DNA from: Formicarius rufipectus
Lineage: Eukaryota; Chordata; Aves; Passeriformes; Formicariidae
Length of the DNA stretch: 64,000 nt
Direction of reading: 5' to 3'
NCBI GenBank assembly: GCA_013399695.1
Contig: VXAU01001255.1
Span: 94,620 to 158,619, forward strand
A program made the position numbers and the translations under genes. Shown here one piece after another: positions 47,186 through 64,000 of the stretch. The notes beneath the pieces were generated by a model, which did no database searches, was not told where the DNA came from, and was given only the letters and a program-made list of their open reading frames with translations. Position 1 is the stretch's first letter; each line of letters opens with the position of its first letter.

Positions 47186-49735
47186 AAATGCTTATAACAA
47201 ATTTCAGAATCTTCTTAGGCATAGAAATACTCTGAAAAATGTATAGGTTACCTCACTGGGCAGGCAAAATATTTGAATTTTTTGCTGCCATCATTGTCTT
47301 GGACTTTCTTGCCACAACCAACTAATTATTCCCCATGGATGGTTTATTACACTAGTGTTTGTCTCAGAGTAGGTCTTCTGTTCTCAGAATTTTCTATCAT
47401 GATAGACTATTATCCATGTACTTACCTATATTCTACAAGAGTGAGCAAATGGGAGGAGTAGCAAGCACTATATAGAGAAGTGTGATTGAGTAATGATGGT
47501 AGGTAGATATATTTATGGCTAAAGATGGCACGTAGACATTTATTCTAGTTTTAGTCATTTTAATATTGTATGTGTGTGCACATGACAACAAATACGGCAA
47601 AGAGGTGTTATACCTGAGAAATACACGAATTAACATTTCAAACTGGGAGGATCAGAGGTGAAACTAATTGTAGTTCCTGAAGTGTAGAATACATGCCTAT
47701 TATGTTTGGGAAAGAAAAATATTTTGATGGAAGCTCAAGAAACCTACATTACTAGAAACAAATGAAGTCATGAATTTTGAGGATTTGTACCCTTCTTAAG
47801 CTCACAAATCCATTGTAGCTCACTTATATTTAAAGAGCATAATGAGATACTACACCAAATTTTCAGATAATTGTCCTTACTTCTTCCTCACTATTTTATG
47901 TCATTTTGTGTAATCACATGGCAAAGGAACTTAGATTTCAAATAACTAAGCCAATTTTGAAAAAAACAGACTGAGACTTCAAAGCCTCTTACACACAAGT
48001 TTTCAAAAGTCTTTGGGTGCTTGATGAACTATGTGATTAAGCTGGGATGACAAAACCAGCATAGGTACTAGAGCAAATTCAGGTATAAAAGTTGGCATTG
48101 TGGTTGACATGAGTAGCTCACTCCTGGTAGGGCAGTGACACCACAGTCATTGCTGTCTCGGTGGAGGAGCAGAGGCTCTGTGGGGCATTGCACATTCTGT
48201 GACTCCTGTGTAAGTTTTGTTTGTGTAGCAGATTCAACTGGTCATAATCAAAAGGCACATTTTTTTTAGTAATTAGGTTTGCTACATTCTCCAGTACTGG
48301 CCACTCACCAGATTAGCATCATATTTGTAGAACCATTTTTTGATACAGAAGTCAAATGTTGGCTGTGAGAAACGGGTAGATATTAGTAGAAACCCTGCAT
48401 TGCAATTTCCCTTTCTCTGTGAGAAAGTATATTTAGTTGTCTGAGGTTGACATATTTGCCTGGTATTTAAATTTTTTTTTTTAATTGTATATAACAAATG
48501 AATACAAAGACAATAAAAAAGGTCAAGTGATTTTCAGATTGTCTGACATTTTTCACTTGATGAAATATGACACTTCAATTCTGTTCAGATCCAGGAGATA
48601 TTGACATTGAAAAAAACCAACATAAATTTAGCTCCACTGAAGACTTTTTTCTCTAAAAAAAGATCTTTTCTGCAGACATTCAGTAATGTCAATATTTCAG
48701 GACTATGAAGTTCACATCCATGTAAGAACTAATCATTCTAGCTTCCAGTATCTAATGCAGACTTAAAACATAGTGCTTTCTTCTCCTCTTACTGCTCTTT
48801 CATCCAAAGGGGAACAACACTGTGCAAACCAAACAAAATTCTCCTTCATTTTCAAGCTGACTGGCATGGTGTGTGAAATTAATTGTTACATAATGAAACA
48901 GGAACACTGATAGATTTAGTTGAACACCCCTTGCAATTAATCTGGTTCCTGATTTTAACAATGTGGAAGAGTTCTAAGTCAAAGTGTACAGGATAGAAGA
49001 ACTTTTCAAATGACCACTTTTCCCACACTGGTCGTAGAAAGATCTGGTCTAGGTAAGGATTTAAGGTCTTCTTTGCCAGCACATCTGTATTAATATCCAA
49101 CACTGACAAAATGTTCCATAGTTCAGTGTAGGTTTAATCAATAACTTGTACTTTCTTTGGAATAACCTATTCTGGAATCTCCTTCAAAGGCAAAATGTCA
49201 ACTAAAACATTATATTTTGGTGTAATTGAGGACTTACAGTAGTTAAAGCCATGGTGGGCATAAAACAGACAAAACCCCAGTGCATCTGTGGTGATTAAAA
49301 TGCCACCTTGTAGTGCTGGAAAGGGAACATCCCAGTCTCAGAAATAGATGAGCTTCCTCAAAGAAGTATGAGGTGCCTAATGCTTTAAGTCAAAGAGTAG
49401 ACTGAATATGTCCATCTACTACACAGAGAAAAACCTCCTTTATTAGTCATTGATCAATATTACTGCACAACATTATTTTTCCATCACGAAACATCTGAAT
49501 TAAACTGGTATCACCTTCATCATCTCATACTATTATTTTGCTGATCTTTTCTGCTCTCTGCTGGTAAAATAATCATCCTTGATAAAGCCCCTACGCATCC
49601 AACAGGAACAATCTATTACAAGAAATATTAACCCCCAGTAAGACTGGACCATCATCTTCAGTTGCCAGATTGGAGACTGAAGAGCAAGAGGTCTTTGCAA
49701 TCTGCTGAGCTCTTTCAGTTGGTCCTTTTTGGCAG
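47186..49735. other. non-coding AT-rich stretch
   Basis: A TATA-like gtataaaag lies near 48083 with a short GC-richer piece after it (to about 48200), but no gene or LTR ends are visible. Nothing else is recognised. Confidence 0.5.
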
Positions 49736-50110
49736 CTTAAACGGGACAACTCCTTGTTATTGTTTTAGGATCTGGGGGAATTTTTCTTTCCCCTACCAAC
49801 ACATATTGGGAGCCAATCACCTATAATGTCCCCACTGCTAGATAACAAAGGACGAGATGATGGCTGAGGTGGGTTGCCTGGCTACCTTGATGGCTAGGGA
49901 GGTGAGGGGGAGGGAGAGGGCTTTGTTCTCTTTCTCCTCCGGGTTGGTGGGGCAAGGAGAGAGGAAGGAGAACTTGTTTTTTTGGGTGGCGAGGAGGAGA
50001 AACATGTCCTGAAGGGAGAGACAGCACCTTCGGAGAGCCTTGTCCCCTGTGGCTTGCCTTCTTCCCTCTACTTCTTGCAAAGGTTAAGCAATTGAGGGGC
50101 AATATTGTGA
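49736..50110. other. GC-richer segment of unknown origin
   Basis: Composition shifts sharply to G/A-rich on the plus strand (C/T-rich on the minus), with long open frames on the minus strand at 49821-50102 (93 residues, rich in Pro, Ser and His) and 49838-50080. These have no recognisable domains. The texture is like that of an LTR or an untranslated exon, but I find no TG...CA ends, TATA box with downstream AATAAA, or splice pair that would settle it. Confidence 0.35.
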
Positions 50111-50449
50111 TGGACCAGGCATTTACTTTGTGTATTTCTGTCTATCAAAAGAACTAGTTTCCATCCAGAGTCCCAGTGATGCAACTAAACTCAAGCAGGT
50201 TTTTGTCTTTTCAGATTCAGCGTTTGGGTATCTGCATAGTGGTGCTAGCAATATGGAAGAGGAATTTAACTTGATTCACAATGTAAACATAACCAAAATA
50301 AAATTAAAAAAAAAAAAAAAGTATTTTGAAGTCAAGAACTCTCTGAGATACAACCATTTAGGAATGTCTTTCCACATCCTTAAGTTCCTAAAAATGCATA
50401 AATTCAGGCATGTGCTCTGGGTAACCAGTATCTGCTCTTTTTTAATAAA

Positions 50450-55636
<5,187 letters not shown>

Positions 55637-55640
<4 letters not shown>

Positions 55641-56131
55641 TGTTCCAGTTTCAGTTGGGATAGACTTCATTTTCTTCCTAGTAGCTGGTCTGGTGCTGCG
55701 TTTTGGATTCGGTGTGAGAATAATGTTAATATCACACCAATGTTTTGGCGGTGTTTACCCTGAGACAAACACTTGTCAGTGGCTCATTCTCTGACACTGA
55801 GTTGCTGCACAGGAACCTGGGAGGGAACACAGCCAGGACAGACATGACCTGTGTGGGACAAAGGGATATTCCACACCACAAAACTCCATGCTCAGTTTAT
55901 AAACTGGGACCAGCAGATTCAGAGGGGACAAGAATTACTCAGGGACTGGCTGGGCATTATTCAGTGGGTGGTGAGCAAGGCATTGTTATTATTTATAATA
56001 TTAAAGTGTTTTTATCTCAATCCACATGTTTTGCTTTCTATCCAACTCTCTTCCCCACCAGGGGTAAGCAGTGTGGGAGAGGGTGAGTCACTGTGTGGTA
56101 GTTAGTTGCTGATTGGGGTTAAGCCATGACA
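55637..56131 (+). mobile_element. solo LTR of family A, with probable target duplication
   Basis: Matches the 43-kb copy in order: ttccagtttcagttgggata at the start, gataatgttaatatcacacc-like block (about 55721), agggatattccacacc (about 55862), a TATA-type box in tttataaactgggacc (about 55896-55911), gggactggctgggcattatt, a Pol II polyadenylation-like ttaaagtgtttttatctcaa stretch, and the terminus ggggttaagccatgaca. agtat lies immediately left (55632-55636) and again at 56131-56135, consistent with a 4-5 bp duplication. It is shorter than the 43-kb copy, which has extra T-rich sequence. No retroviral genes adjoin it. Confidence 0.88.
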
Positions 56132-59100
56132 GTATTTTAAAAGCTGCCTGAAAATATGAACTTGAGTTGAACCTTTTATAAAAGGAAAAAAAAAAAAAGC
56201 CAAACAAAAGTTAATGATCTTTATAAAGCCATGTTAAACTTATCTTTGCTATTCATTTGCCATTCAATGTGTGTTTAGCCCACATAATATTTTTTTACTT
56301 GGTGGAAAGCATAAAGTGAGTGGAATACAATGTTAGTCTTCCACATACAATAACATGTTTTTGTTTTTTTTTTAATTAATTTGGATCTCAAAAAGCTGAG
56401 AAAACTTTACCTGCCTTGTGGAACTGCAGTATTATCAGGCTTGATAACCACATAATGCAGAATTTTGAGTTTAATTTTAAATGTATTGAGGTTTTCCATC
56501 AGAAGAACTTTGCAAGTACCATTCTATAACCAAAGGTCATTCGCTTCCATGGTCTTTATGCTCAGACTGAGCAGCAGGAATACTCTCATTTACAACTAAG
56601 CACTGAAATCTCCCTAATACTTTCTTCTTTTAAGTCTGGTGCACTTCTTGGACTTCTATAAAACCTGTTCTAGTAAATGTATGAAGGAGAATTAATGGGG
56701 TCATAAGTGGAGTTAAAAAGGTACTCAGAGTGTTTCATATATAAGAAAGCTACATCTCACTACATGAAACTCTCAATCTAATTTATCAATGCTAAACTCA
56801 GATCCAAGAAAAGTTTCAAAAGTGGAACTTACAGGCAGAGTGAAGGTGTCAAAATATAAAATTACATGAACATTTTTCTTGTAATTGCAGCTCCTTTAGG
56901 AGCTCTTTTAGGTGCTTCTCAGAAAGGATTACACCAGGAAATGATGCCCAGTGGATTTGTCAGCAGAGGACAAATATCAAAAATAAATCTGAATATTTCT
57001 CAAATGTCAAATTATGCATGAAATACACTTTTCAATAGACCACTGCCATAGGTTTTGCTTCATGCTACTCAATGTTTCTTCGATGATGTTAATGAAAACA
57101 ATGTTTTCCCTCAGAGAATTACTTCCGTGTTAATTTTATAGATTTGCCTCTATTTTAATCAATAACAAAGGGACAGATTTCAAAATTCTTATTGTAACCT
57201 TTACAGTTGATTTGGAGGTGTTGGAATTATATTTTGTTTTTAGGTTGAATGTATTTTAAGTTATTATTCTATTATCGCTACATTGTCTGATAATAGCAAA
57301 AGAAATTACACAGTTCTGAAAAAAAATGAGTTGCTTCAGTGGGTCACACATTTAAACTAACATGGACATAGTAACCTACTTAAATTAATGTATTACCTTA
57401 TAGCCATTATAATAGCACATGCATTTTATGTACATCACAATATGATTTCCCTCTTGAAGTCTATTTGCCTATGATTGAATATTATTAGTTATAATTATTA
57501 GTTGAATATTATTAAAATTTGTCTAAAACTACTTTTAAAATATAAAGACAGTTATTCCATCACATTTTAATGAATCCATCACTGTAAAGTATTGTTTGAT
57601 ATTTAGTGGAACAATATAGTCTAAAGCTTAAATTTGCTTAGGCTTTCAGATATTGAAGGAGTGCATGAACTGCATCTTAAAAGTCTTTCTGTCTCTGCAT
57701 TACTTTGTAAGATTGTTTTTTTCTAAAATAAATCTATTTTAAGACAAATTTTTGCCTTCCTTTTCTTTTTATCACTGTTAAATGCCTTTAACTAAATTGG
57801 TCAGTAAATCCTTGTATTTAAATGAAACAGAATTTTTTTTTCAGTTGTAAGTAAAGGCTTAACTTCTTCAGATTTTTTTGGTTGGATAGGTATAGATCTG
57901 TATGGAAGGCATAAACCCTACATAGAGAAGCCTAGGCTGACTGTGAGACTGTTCCACTTCTTTTGACAGATATATAGACCTTCTGGAGTTGCTCCTTGCC
58001 ACTCTTTTTAGGTCTGTCTGATTTGATTCAATCAAGTTTGATAAATGAAGGAGCAAGTTTAAGTATATTCCAACACTCTAGCTGAATAATTTGAGACCAA
58101 GCTGTAGGACTCTTTTATTTTAGGTTTGCATGTCATATGTTGGGTAGTTATTGTCTGCTCACTCCACTAAGCTCTGTGTTTACCAGACAACATATCACTA
58201 TTATTTCATTGTTCTTCCAAGGAATAAGGTTTAAGAATTTTCTGTCCTTTACATAATGTAGGACTGTATTTCTTTCCTTGGAAAATATAATATGTGGAAT
58301 TCAGGAATGCAGAACCTGTTCCCTCAACTTTTCATTGAGCAGAACTGACCAACAACATAACCTGGGTGGGCTGTGTCTTGCTAAGTGTGTTCACAAGCAT
58401 CTTTGCATTCTTGGATATTCCCGGCTACATGGTCTAACTTAGTGCTTCTCCACACTGAGATTATGCTGCATTAGGGAACAAATTTGTAAATGGAGGCCTC
58501 ATGAAGGCATCAGAGTGAAGGGATAAGATGCTTAAAATCTTTCCTATATTTGAACAGTCTAGAAAGCTGCCTCTCAAGTTCTCACCTTGGAACCACTTTT
58601 TCCAAGGTGTTATCTTAACTGAACAGCCAATGGCATATATTGGCATATATTCTGTGCCACCATCAAATAAATAAAATTAATTAAATCAATCAACCTTAAC
58701 TAATCAGTGATACAGCATAACAAATTCCCAATATGTAAAGTGGAAAAGTCACCCAAAAGTAACAAAGAAACTCAAATGTGGAACTGCAGGAGTATTAGGC
58801 ATAGCATGTTACTGTGTAGTTTCATGAAGCTTCAGTACCAGAACAGAAACAAAACTATATTCACCAACCTAAAAAGGGGCTTTAGGAGGATGGTAGAGCA
58901 TTGTTGAGTCTGGTTTATTTACTAGAGACTAGGGAAATAGTTCGAAATGATTAAAAAAAAAAAAAAAAAGTCATTTTAACTAAGGAGGATTCAGGTAATG
59001 TACTGTTCCTGCAGTAAAGCAAATTTTAACATATTCATCATAAAACCAGCTAGCTAAAACATACCTTTCATAGGATAAAAAGATAAACTTATGTATCAAC

Positions 59101-59229
59101 ATTGAGTCATTATAAAGCTGAAATGTAATATTTCACAAAAGTAGCTTCCCTGGGTGTTGTCCCACCTGTCTCTGGCACTTCAATTCCTTCTCTAAAGTTA
59201 GTAAAATCTTTTCACAAAACAAAACTAAA
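56132..59229. other. non-coding AT-rich stretch
   Basis: Contains an A13 run (56187-56199), a 10-bp direct repeat tggcatatat at 58631 and 58641, and an A17 run (58953-58969). No gene recognised. Confidence 0.55.
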
Positions 59230-59835
59230 ACCACATATGGTGAAAAACAACTCTCCTATATTCCCAGGCTCTCTTTCACTCCAGACTGCTCTCCTCAGCC
59301 CTGATAGCATCACAGGTTCTGCCTTCAGTCCCTTCCATGAGCCTGTGACTGACACAGGGTGTTGGGGTAAGGATGCAGGAGTTCCTCACTGCTGCTCCTT
59401 CTGTTTTTCAGTTTTGCCCTTTGTGGGTACTCTGGGAGCTGCAGTCCCTTTGAGGGAGCATCTGCTCCATCAGGGATGACCTCCTCCTCCTCTGACCATA
59501 GTGCTGCTCCTTCTATTGTTTCTCACTCCTGCTATGTTTCTTCCTCCTCTCTTTCCCTAGTGTCTTTTGGCTTTCCTTAAATATCTTTCCACTAAGGCCC
59601 AGCCAAGCTGGTTGAGGGAATCAGATGTGCTGTAAAAGGGAGCTAGAGCCTGTTGGAACGGCCTGGAAAGCCTCAGTCTCTCTTCTCAGAGGTGCCTCTG
59701 GAGCCACATGTTGCCAGCAGCTGGGCACCTGCACCCAGCACAGAGTGGCTGGTGCTTCAAAATTTTCCACAGATGAAACCAGAATCTTCACAAATGGCTG
59801 TAGAAACCAGTTCACTAGGAGATAACCAGGTGGAT
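59230..59835 (-). mobile_element. avian endogenous retrovirus solo LTR, family C
   Basis: The plus strand reads as the reverse complement of a GC-rich avian LTR type: ctcctatattcccaggctct, ctgctgctccttctgttttt, ggagcatctgctccatcagg, a cctcctcctcctctgacc stretch, a TATA-type box complement in ccttaaatatctttcc (about 59575-59590), cctgttggaacggcctggaa (about 59650), and tctcagaggtgcctctggag (about 59685). The clustered cctcc and ctgctcc units with the central aaatat box are what I recall of this class. Both ends are uncertain and no target duplication is visible. Confidence 0.6.
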
Positions 59836-60693
59836 GAAATGCAGAGTTGAAAAATGTGCAATGAAACACAAGGAAAAGCACCCTGGACTCTGGTTTGGCA
59901 ATTAATTAATTATTCATTAAAGCATATTTTTGCCGACCAGGAATAGTAGTGGGCAATGCTCAGTCCAAAAACCTAGGAAATGTTGACAAGAAAAACCCCA
60001 AACAAACCAAAGAATAAGTAGGAAAATATCGTTACAGTATTGTCACATCTTAAACACCATATGCATTGCAATCCTTTTGCAAAATACTGAAGCACGAGAG
60101 TACAGGGAAGAGTAACAACAGTGACTGAAGTTATGATTTTTAGAGGAAAAAGAACTGAAAAAAACTGAAAAAGCAAAGACAAAAACAAGAGATGACACAT
60201 CCCTGCAAAATCAAGTATGGTTCAGAGAGGATAAACTCTTTCATTCTCCTTCCACCACAAAAAAAAAAAAAAAGTGGTTGGCATCCACTGACATGAACAG
60301 TCAGTGTTCTTTTCTGGGTTTTTTTAAAGGAGAAATGTTTTTCTCACAATGTATCTAATATTAAACTATGAAAATAATTTCCACAGAAGATTGTAACACC
60401 AAATGTGTAAATGAATCTGAAAAAATTATTAGGTGGATTAGTGGAATAAAAGTCTACGGGGACCAATGAATGTGATTGAACCTGGCTCAGGATGTCATGA
60501 AACAAACAACTGATTCCGAAGAAGGAACACTTGCAGAGGCATCACTTTGTACATGCATTGGGGAGCAGAGAACTGCAGGATGCTACTGAAGGCAGGTTAT
60601 TGTCCAGTGGCCTGAACTAACACAACAGTACAATACAACAGAACCAACTCAACAGGTGGGGAGCAACCTCACCTGGCCTAATTCCATTGGAAT
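59836..60693. other. non-coding stretch
   Basis: Contains an A15 run (60259-60273). The piece at 60475-60680 is less AT-rich but matches nothing I recognise. Confidence 0.5.
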
Positions 60694-60780
60694 ATCATAG
60701 GATCATAGAATCGATTGGGTTGGAAAAGACCTCCAAGATCATCGAGTCCAACCCTTGATCCAACTCCAGTCCATATACCC
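60694..60780 (-). mobile_element. very short CR1 LINE 3' end
   Basis: The plus strand begins atcataggatcatagaatcg (inverted octamer tail) and continues ttgggttggaaaagacctcc, aagatcatcgagtccaaccc and ttgatccaactccagtcc. Only about 90 bases of the 3' end are present, but they are close to the remembered consensus, so this may be one of the younger CR1 insertions here. Confidence 0.92.
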
Positions 60781-63700
60781 ATGTACTGAAGAAAATAGTA
60801 TTACAATTTTACCTCCTTTTCTCTCTTTTACTCTTGTTGACAAGTTGCAGGCCTGAGTTTGCATTCCATTTTCATCACCTTTTTTCCTCCCAGAAAGTGA
60901 GAGAGAGGGCAGCAGAGGAATAAAATTGCAGTACCAGCTGCACAGTTACCTCTTACTGACAAATAAAACCCTGCTATGGAAGAGGGCAGAGAGGAGATGA
61001 AAAGGAACAATGTGCCCTTGAAGTTCATGGAATAATGCACGGTGTGACTGACCAAGGCTATTGCAAAGAATCTGGCTGTATCTCAATGTAAAGGAGACCA
61101 GAGGGCAACCTTTGTTTTTGGTAAACAACTGCCAGGAGTTGAGGGATCAGCTAGGTGTGTGTCTCTCCCTGAGTTCATGTGAAAGTCTCACTGCCTCAGC
61201 TAGAACAGCAGGGAAGGGGTGAATATATGGCTCGGCCCAACATAGAGTATAAAAATCAGGCAACTACGTAAAGAATTCCAAAGACAGCAATAGTCTTGAG
61301 CTGCTTCAATCCACATATGCCTTCACAACAACTGGGGAGGCCCAGTACCACGACAGTGGATGTGTTAAGGACCAGCAATGGGAGTCACACTGGTACCATA
61401 ACTGAACTCTGTCTTGCAATTGCTGTATTTTGCTAAATGCGACCTCCACTTATATTGTGTTTTCAGAATGTTTTGTTTCATTGGTTTATCATTTTGTTCA
61501 ATTTGATTTAGCTGGTAAAACAGAAATCCCATGTAACCTCATCTTCAAATAAGTAAATTTTATAATAGATATAGCCCTCCCTATGAGGAATACTGGACTG
61601 TGGCACTACTGTAGATCAGCTCACTTCCTTTGAAATCACACAGTTAATAAAACTATGTTGAGGAGCCAACCACACCTGAGAAATATTTCAAATGTTTGCT
61701 TCTCTGCAGAGGATCTGTCATAGAACATTTTAGTTCCAGCTTGGATCTGCTTGTAGATACAGTATTGACAGCAACAGCAGATTTCAGTTTATTTTTCAAT
61801 ATACAGTCAGATGAATAAACAAGATTTAAAAAAAAAAAGAAATTTCAATCTTTTCTGCACATTCATTTTATCTTTTATGACACAAATAAATCTCAGTTCA
61901 CTGTATCTACTTTGGACTTCTCTTCCTTGTGGATTTCATAGGTTTTTTCTCTGTAAATATTACTCAACATACTAAGTTTTTCAATGCTCTCTATTCACAC
62001 AGCTTCACTTCAAACACTCATAATTTATTTTTAATAAATATAAAATATATCCTTTTTTTTTTTTTTTATGAGTAACTTTGGAGCTGATTAATTGTTGAGT
62101 TCTCTGATAATCTTAGCATGTATATCTTATTCTGACAAACAGGCGTCTATCTATTGATGTCCTTTGGATTCCAAATTTACATTTCCACAAATGTCTGGAA
62201 TCAGTAATTTAGTTTAGTTGAGGAGGCATATCTACAGTTTTACCTTTAGTTTTTAGCTTTTTCTTGAACAAACAACAATTTTTTCAGCTTTATGTTCATG
62301 AAACCATGTAAGTTGTAAACACCTGCCATGTTGTTAGAATATTTGCATACCCCTGGCACTAGTGTGCAGTAATTGCTGAACATGTGAACTGACTCGGTTG
62401 TATTCATTTGCCTGCTAATACACTGCTTGAATTGAAATATGCTAAGGTTATCCTTACTGAATTTTGGCAGCAGTAGCACATAGTTATGATAGTGGTGAAA
62501 TACAAATTTTGATATGCATTTGAAGTTTGCATTCTTTCACCTGTAATGCCTGGCAGAAAGATTAACTTCATCATGAGATAAAGTGTATAATGCACATGTA
62601 ACAGAACAAAAACTGTGGACCTTCTAAAGCACATATATTCTTCCCAGTCATTCAGTATATGCTTGTAAGTGTCAGTCTTTCCCTCAGTTAATGGTCGACA
62701 AAACTGTAACAAGGAGAGTTTCATTCTGCTTTCATTTCTGCTCTTGCTAAACCATTCTCTTACCTTTGTACTCAGTTCACCTATGCTAGCTCTATAACTA
62801 AGTTATATAAATATACAGCCACACACATCTTTGGATTACAATGTCATTCCAGCCTGCTCTATGGCAAATGGGAAACTGTCTCATCACTGTCATCTTTGGA
62901 TGACCGTTTTCTATGTAACAGAGCAGGCAAAGCCAGTACCTGTTTTCTCCTAAAATTTCTTATCCTGCTTTGTCCTGGAACAAACTAGAATATATATCCA
63001 TCCTTGTGAAGGCAGTGCTCTTCCAAGGCAAATACTGACACGAGATGCACTGCTTTTATATCTCCTGTATCACAGCTGTAGCAACTTAGATCACATTTTC
63101 CCATTATATTTACCATGGTTGTGGTCTCCAAACTTGGCACTGATTTCTGCAATTTTTATAGGTAAAATTGTTGGCTTGAGCTTGAAAGGCTTTTCTAACT
63201 TGATAGTTGATCTCATAATTATAGCAGATCAGTTCATACCATTAGTTATTTTATTACTTAGACACAAGTAAAAATCATTGATCTTCTAGACCACCTGGTT
63301 TTTTTCTACTCTGGAAATTAAAATCGATGCTGTTTTCTTTGAGAGAAAACCATCTTACCTTTGTAACTCTCTTATAATTTTATTCTTTTTATGCAATTTT
63401 TCATTTTCTATTTCGCTACATTCATTTACTCCAAGTGAAGTTTGACATTATATACCTTCATGTTTTCTCTTTGCCTACATTTCTTTCTTTCTATTTCTGC
63501 AGACATTGATTTTAAATTTGCTTTTCCTTTAGTAAGTGTTGCCTTGCAGATCAGGATGTATCAAGATTCATCAGTCCAGTAAAATCAATCAAATCCTTTC
63601 TTTCTTTAACTTCTTCTTCAGTTAATTTTTCCAAAGACAGGCTGTGGAACTTTCACTCATTCTCCTACCTGGAAAGTCAGTGAAATTATACTTATTTTCT

Positions 63701-64000
63701 CTTTCCTGTCCACAACATCTTGTCATTTATGTGTATTTTCCTAGGCTTATTTTATGATTTTTTTTTCCATTATGAAAAATGGGGGAAAAAAAAAAAAAAG
63801 AAAAAAAAGAAAAATGATATTCAAAAAATTATTGGAAGTTTAATTTGTATTATTTCTAAAAAGCCCTTCTTTCAAAATAACAGAATATATCATAGCTTGA
63901 TAAAATTAATATTTTCCATTGAAACATGGTTTTTGACTCCCAGAAGGATTTTCAGCTGCTTAGATGTCCTTATGAAAAGTATTTGCTATTAGAAAAATAT
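60781..64000. other. non-coding stretch, possible LTR-like part near its start
   Basis: A TATA-like gagtataaaaatcaggc (about 61245-61261) sits in a GC-richer stretch (about 60836-61440), suggesting a promoter or LTR, but no termini were found. T run at 62053-62067 and A-rich run at 63786-63813. Nothing else recognised up to the window end. Confidence 0.45.
63786..63813. repeat. A-rich run
   Basis: A-rich with regularly spaced G. It generates a lysine-rich stretch in a spurious open frame at 63720-63992. Confidence 0.85.

Noticed and set aside
48080..48200. TATA-like box followed by a GC-richer piece
   Set aside because: Too short, with no LTR termini, exon or polyadenylation signal; such boxes are expected by chance in AT-rich DNA.
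62404..62724. 106-residue minus-strand open frame
   Set aside because: No recognisable motif, AT-rich composition like its surroundings, no splice or promoter context.
62848..62935. Inverted repeat gcctgctct/agagcaggc
   Set aside because: Nine-bp arms with a loop of about 70 bases and no further pairing; not a convincing small-RNA precursor.

Overview
The window looks like avian nuclear DNA with no protein-coding gene that I can support. It is mostly AT-rich, stop-dense non-coding sequence (intergenic or a very large intron), broken up by transposable elements typical of birds: 5'-truncated CR1 LINEs whose 3' ends carry the avian octamer-type tail (attctatg-like units), and isolated retroviral LTRs with no gag, pol or env between them. 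That repertoire points to a bird. I cannot place the species from sequence alone.

Layout. 1-3.8 kb: plain sequence with a CT microsatellite, a minus-strand LTR (1981-2545) and an assembly gap with purine/pyrimidine flanks. 3.85-6.7 kb: the longest CR1, decayed, covering endonuclease to 3' end. At 4680-5143 it is interrupted by a tRNA-derived SINE on the minus strand with an (AAC)n tail, split pol III boxes and an exact 9-bp target duplication; this is the most interesting object in the window. 6.7-19.2 kb: mostly featureless, with a CR1 3' end (9112-9303), an almost intact LTR (12607-13342) and a 38-bp AT palindrome (16523-16560). 19.2-31 kb: a probable LTR (19206-19684), a MITE-like inverted repeat (about 20.3 kb), an assembly duplication across a 7-N gap (22.4 kb), an old CR1 (about 25.4 kb) and a third LTR (about 30 kb). 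31-47 kb: four plus-strand CR1 copies and one LTR. 47-64 kb: a GC-richer segment of unknown origin (about 49.9 kb), a 26-copy ATCT microsatellite, an LTR (55.6 kb), another minus-strand LTR (59.2-59.8 kb) and a very short CR1 end (60.7 kb).

The elements do not act together. They record successive insertions: CR1 first, then the SINE inside it, with LTRs scattered independently. Four LTRs share motifs and look like one family reduced to solo copies. All coordinates of repeat ends are estimates from recalled consensus features, except where an exact duplication or terminus is stated.
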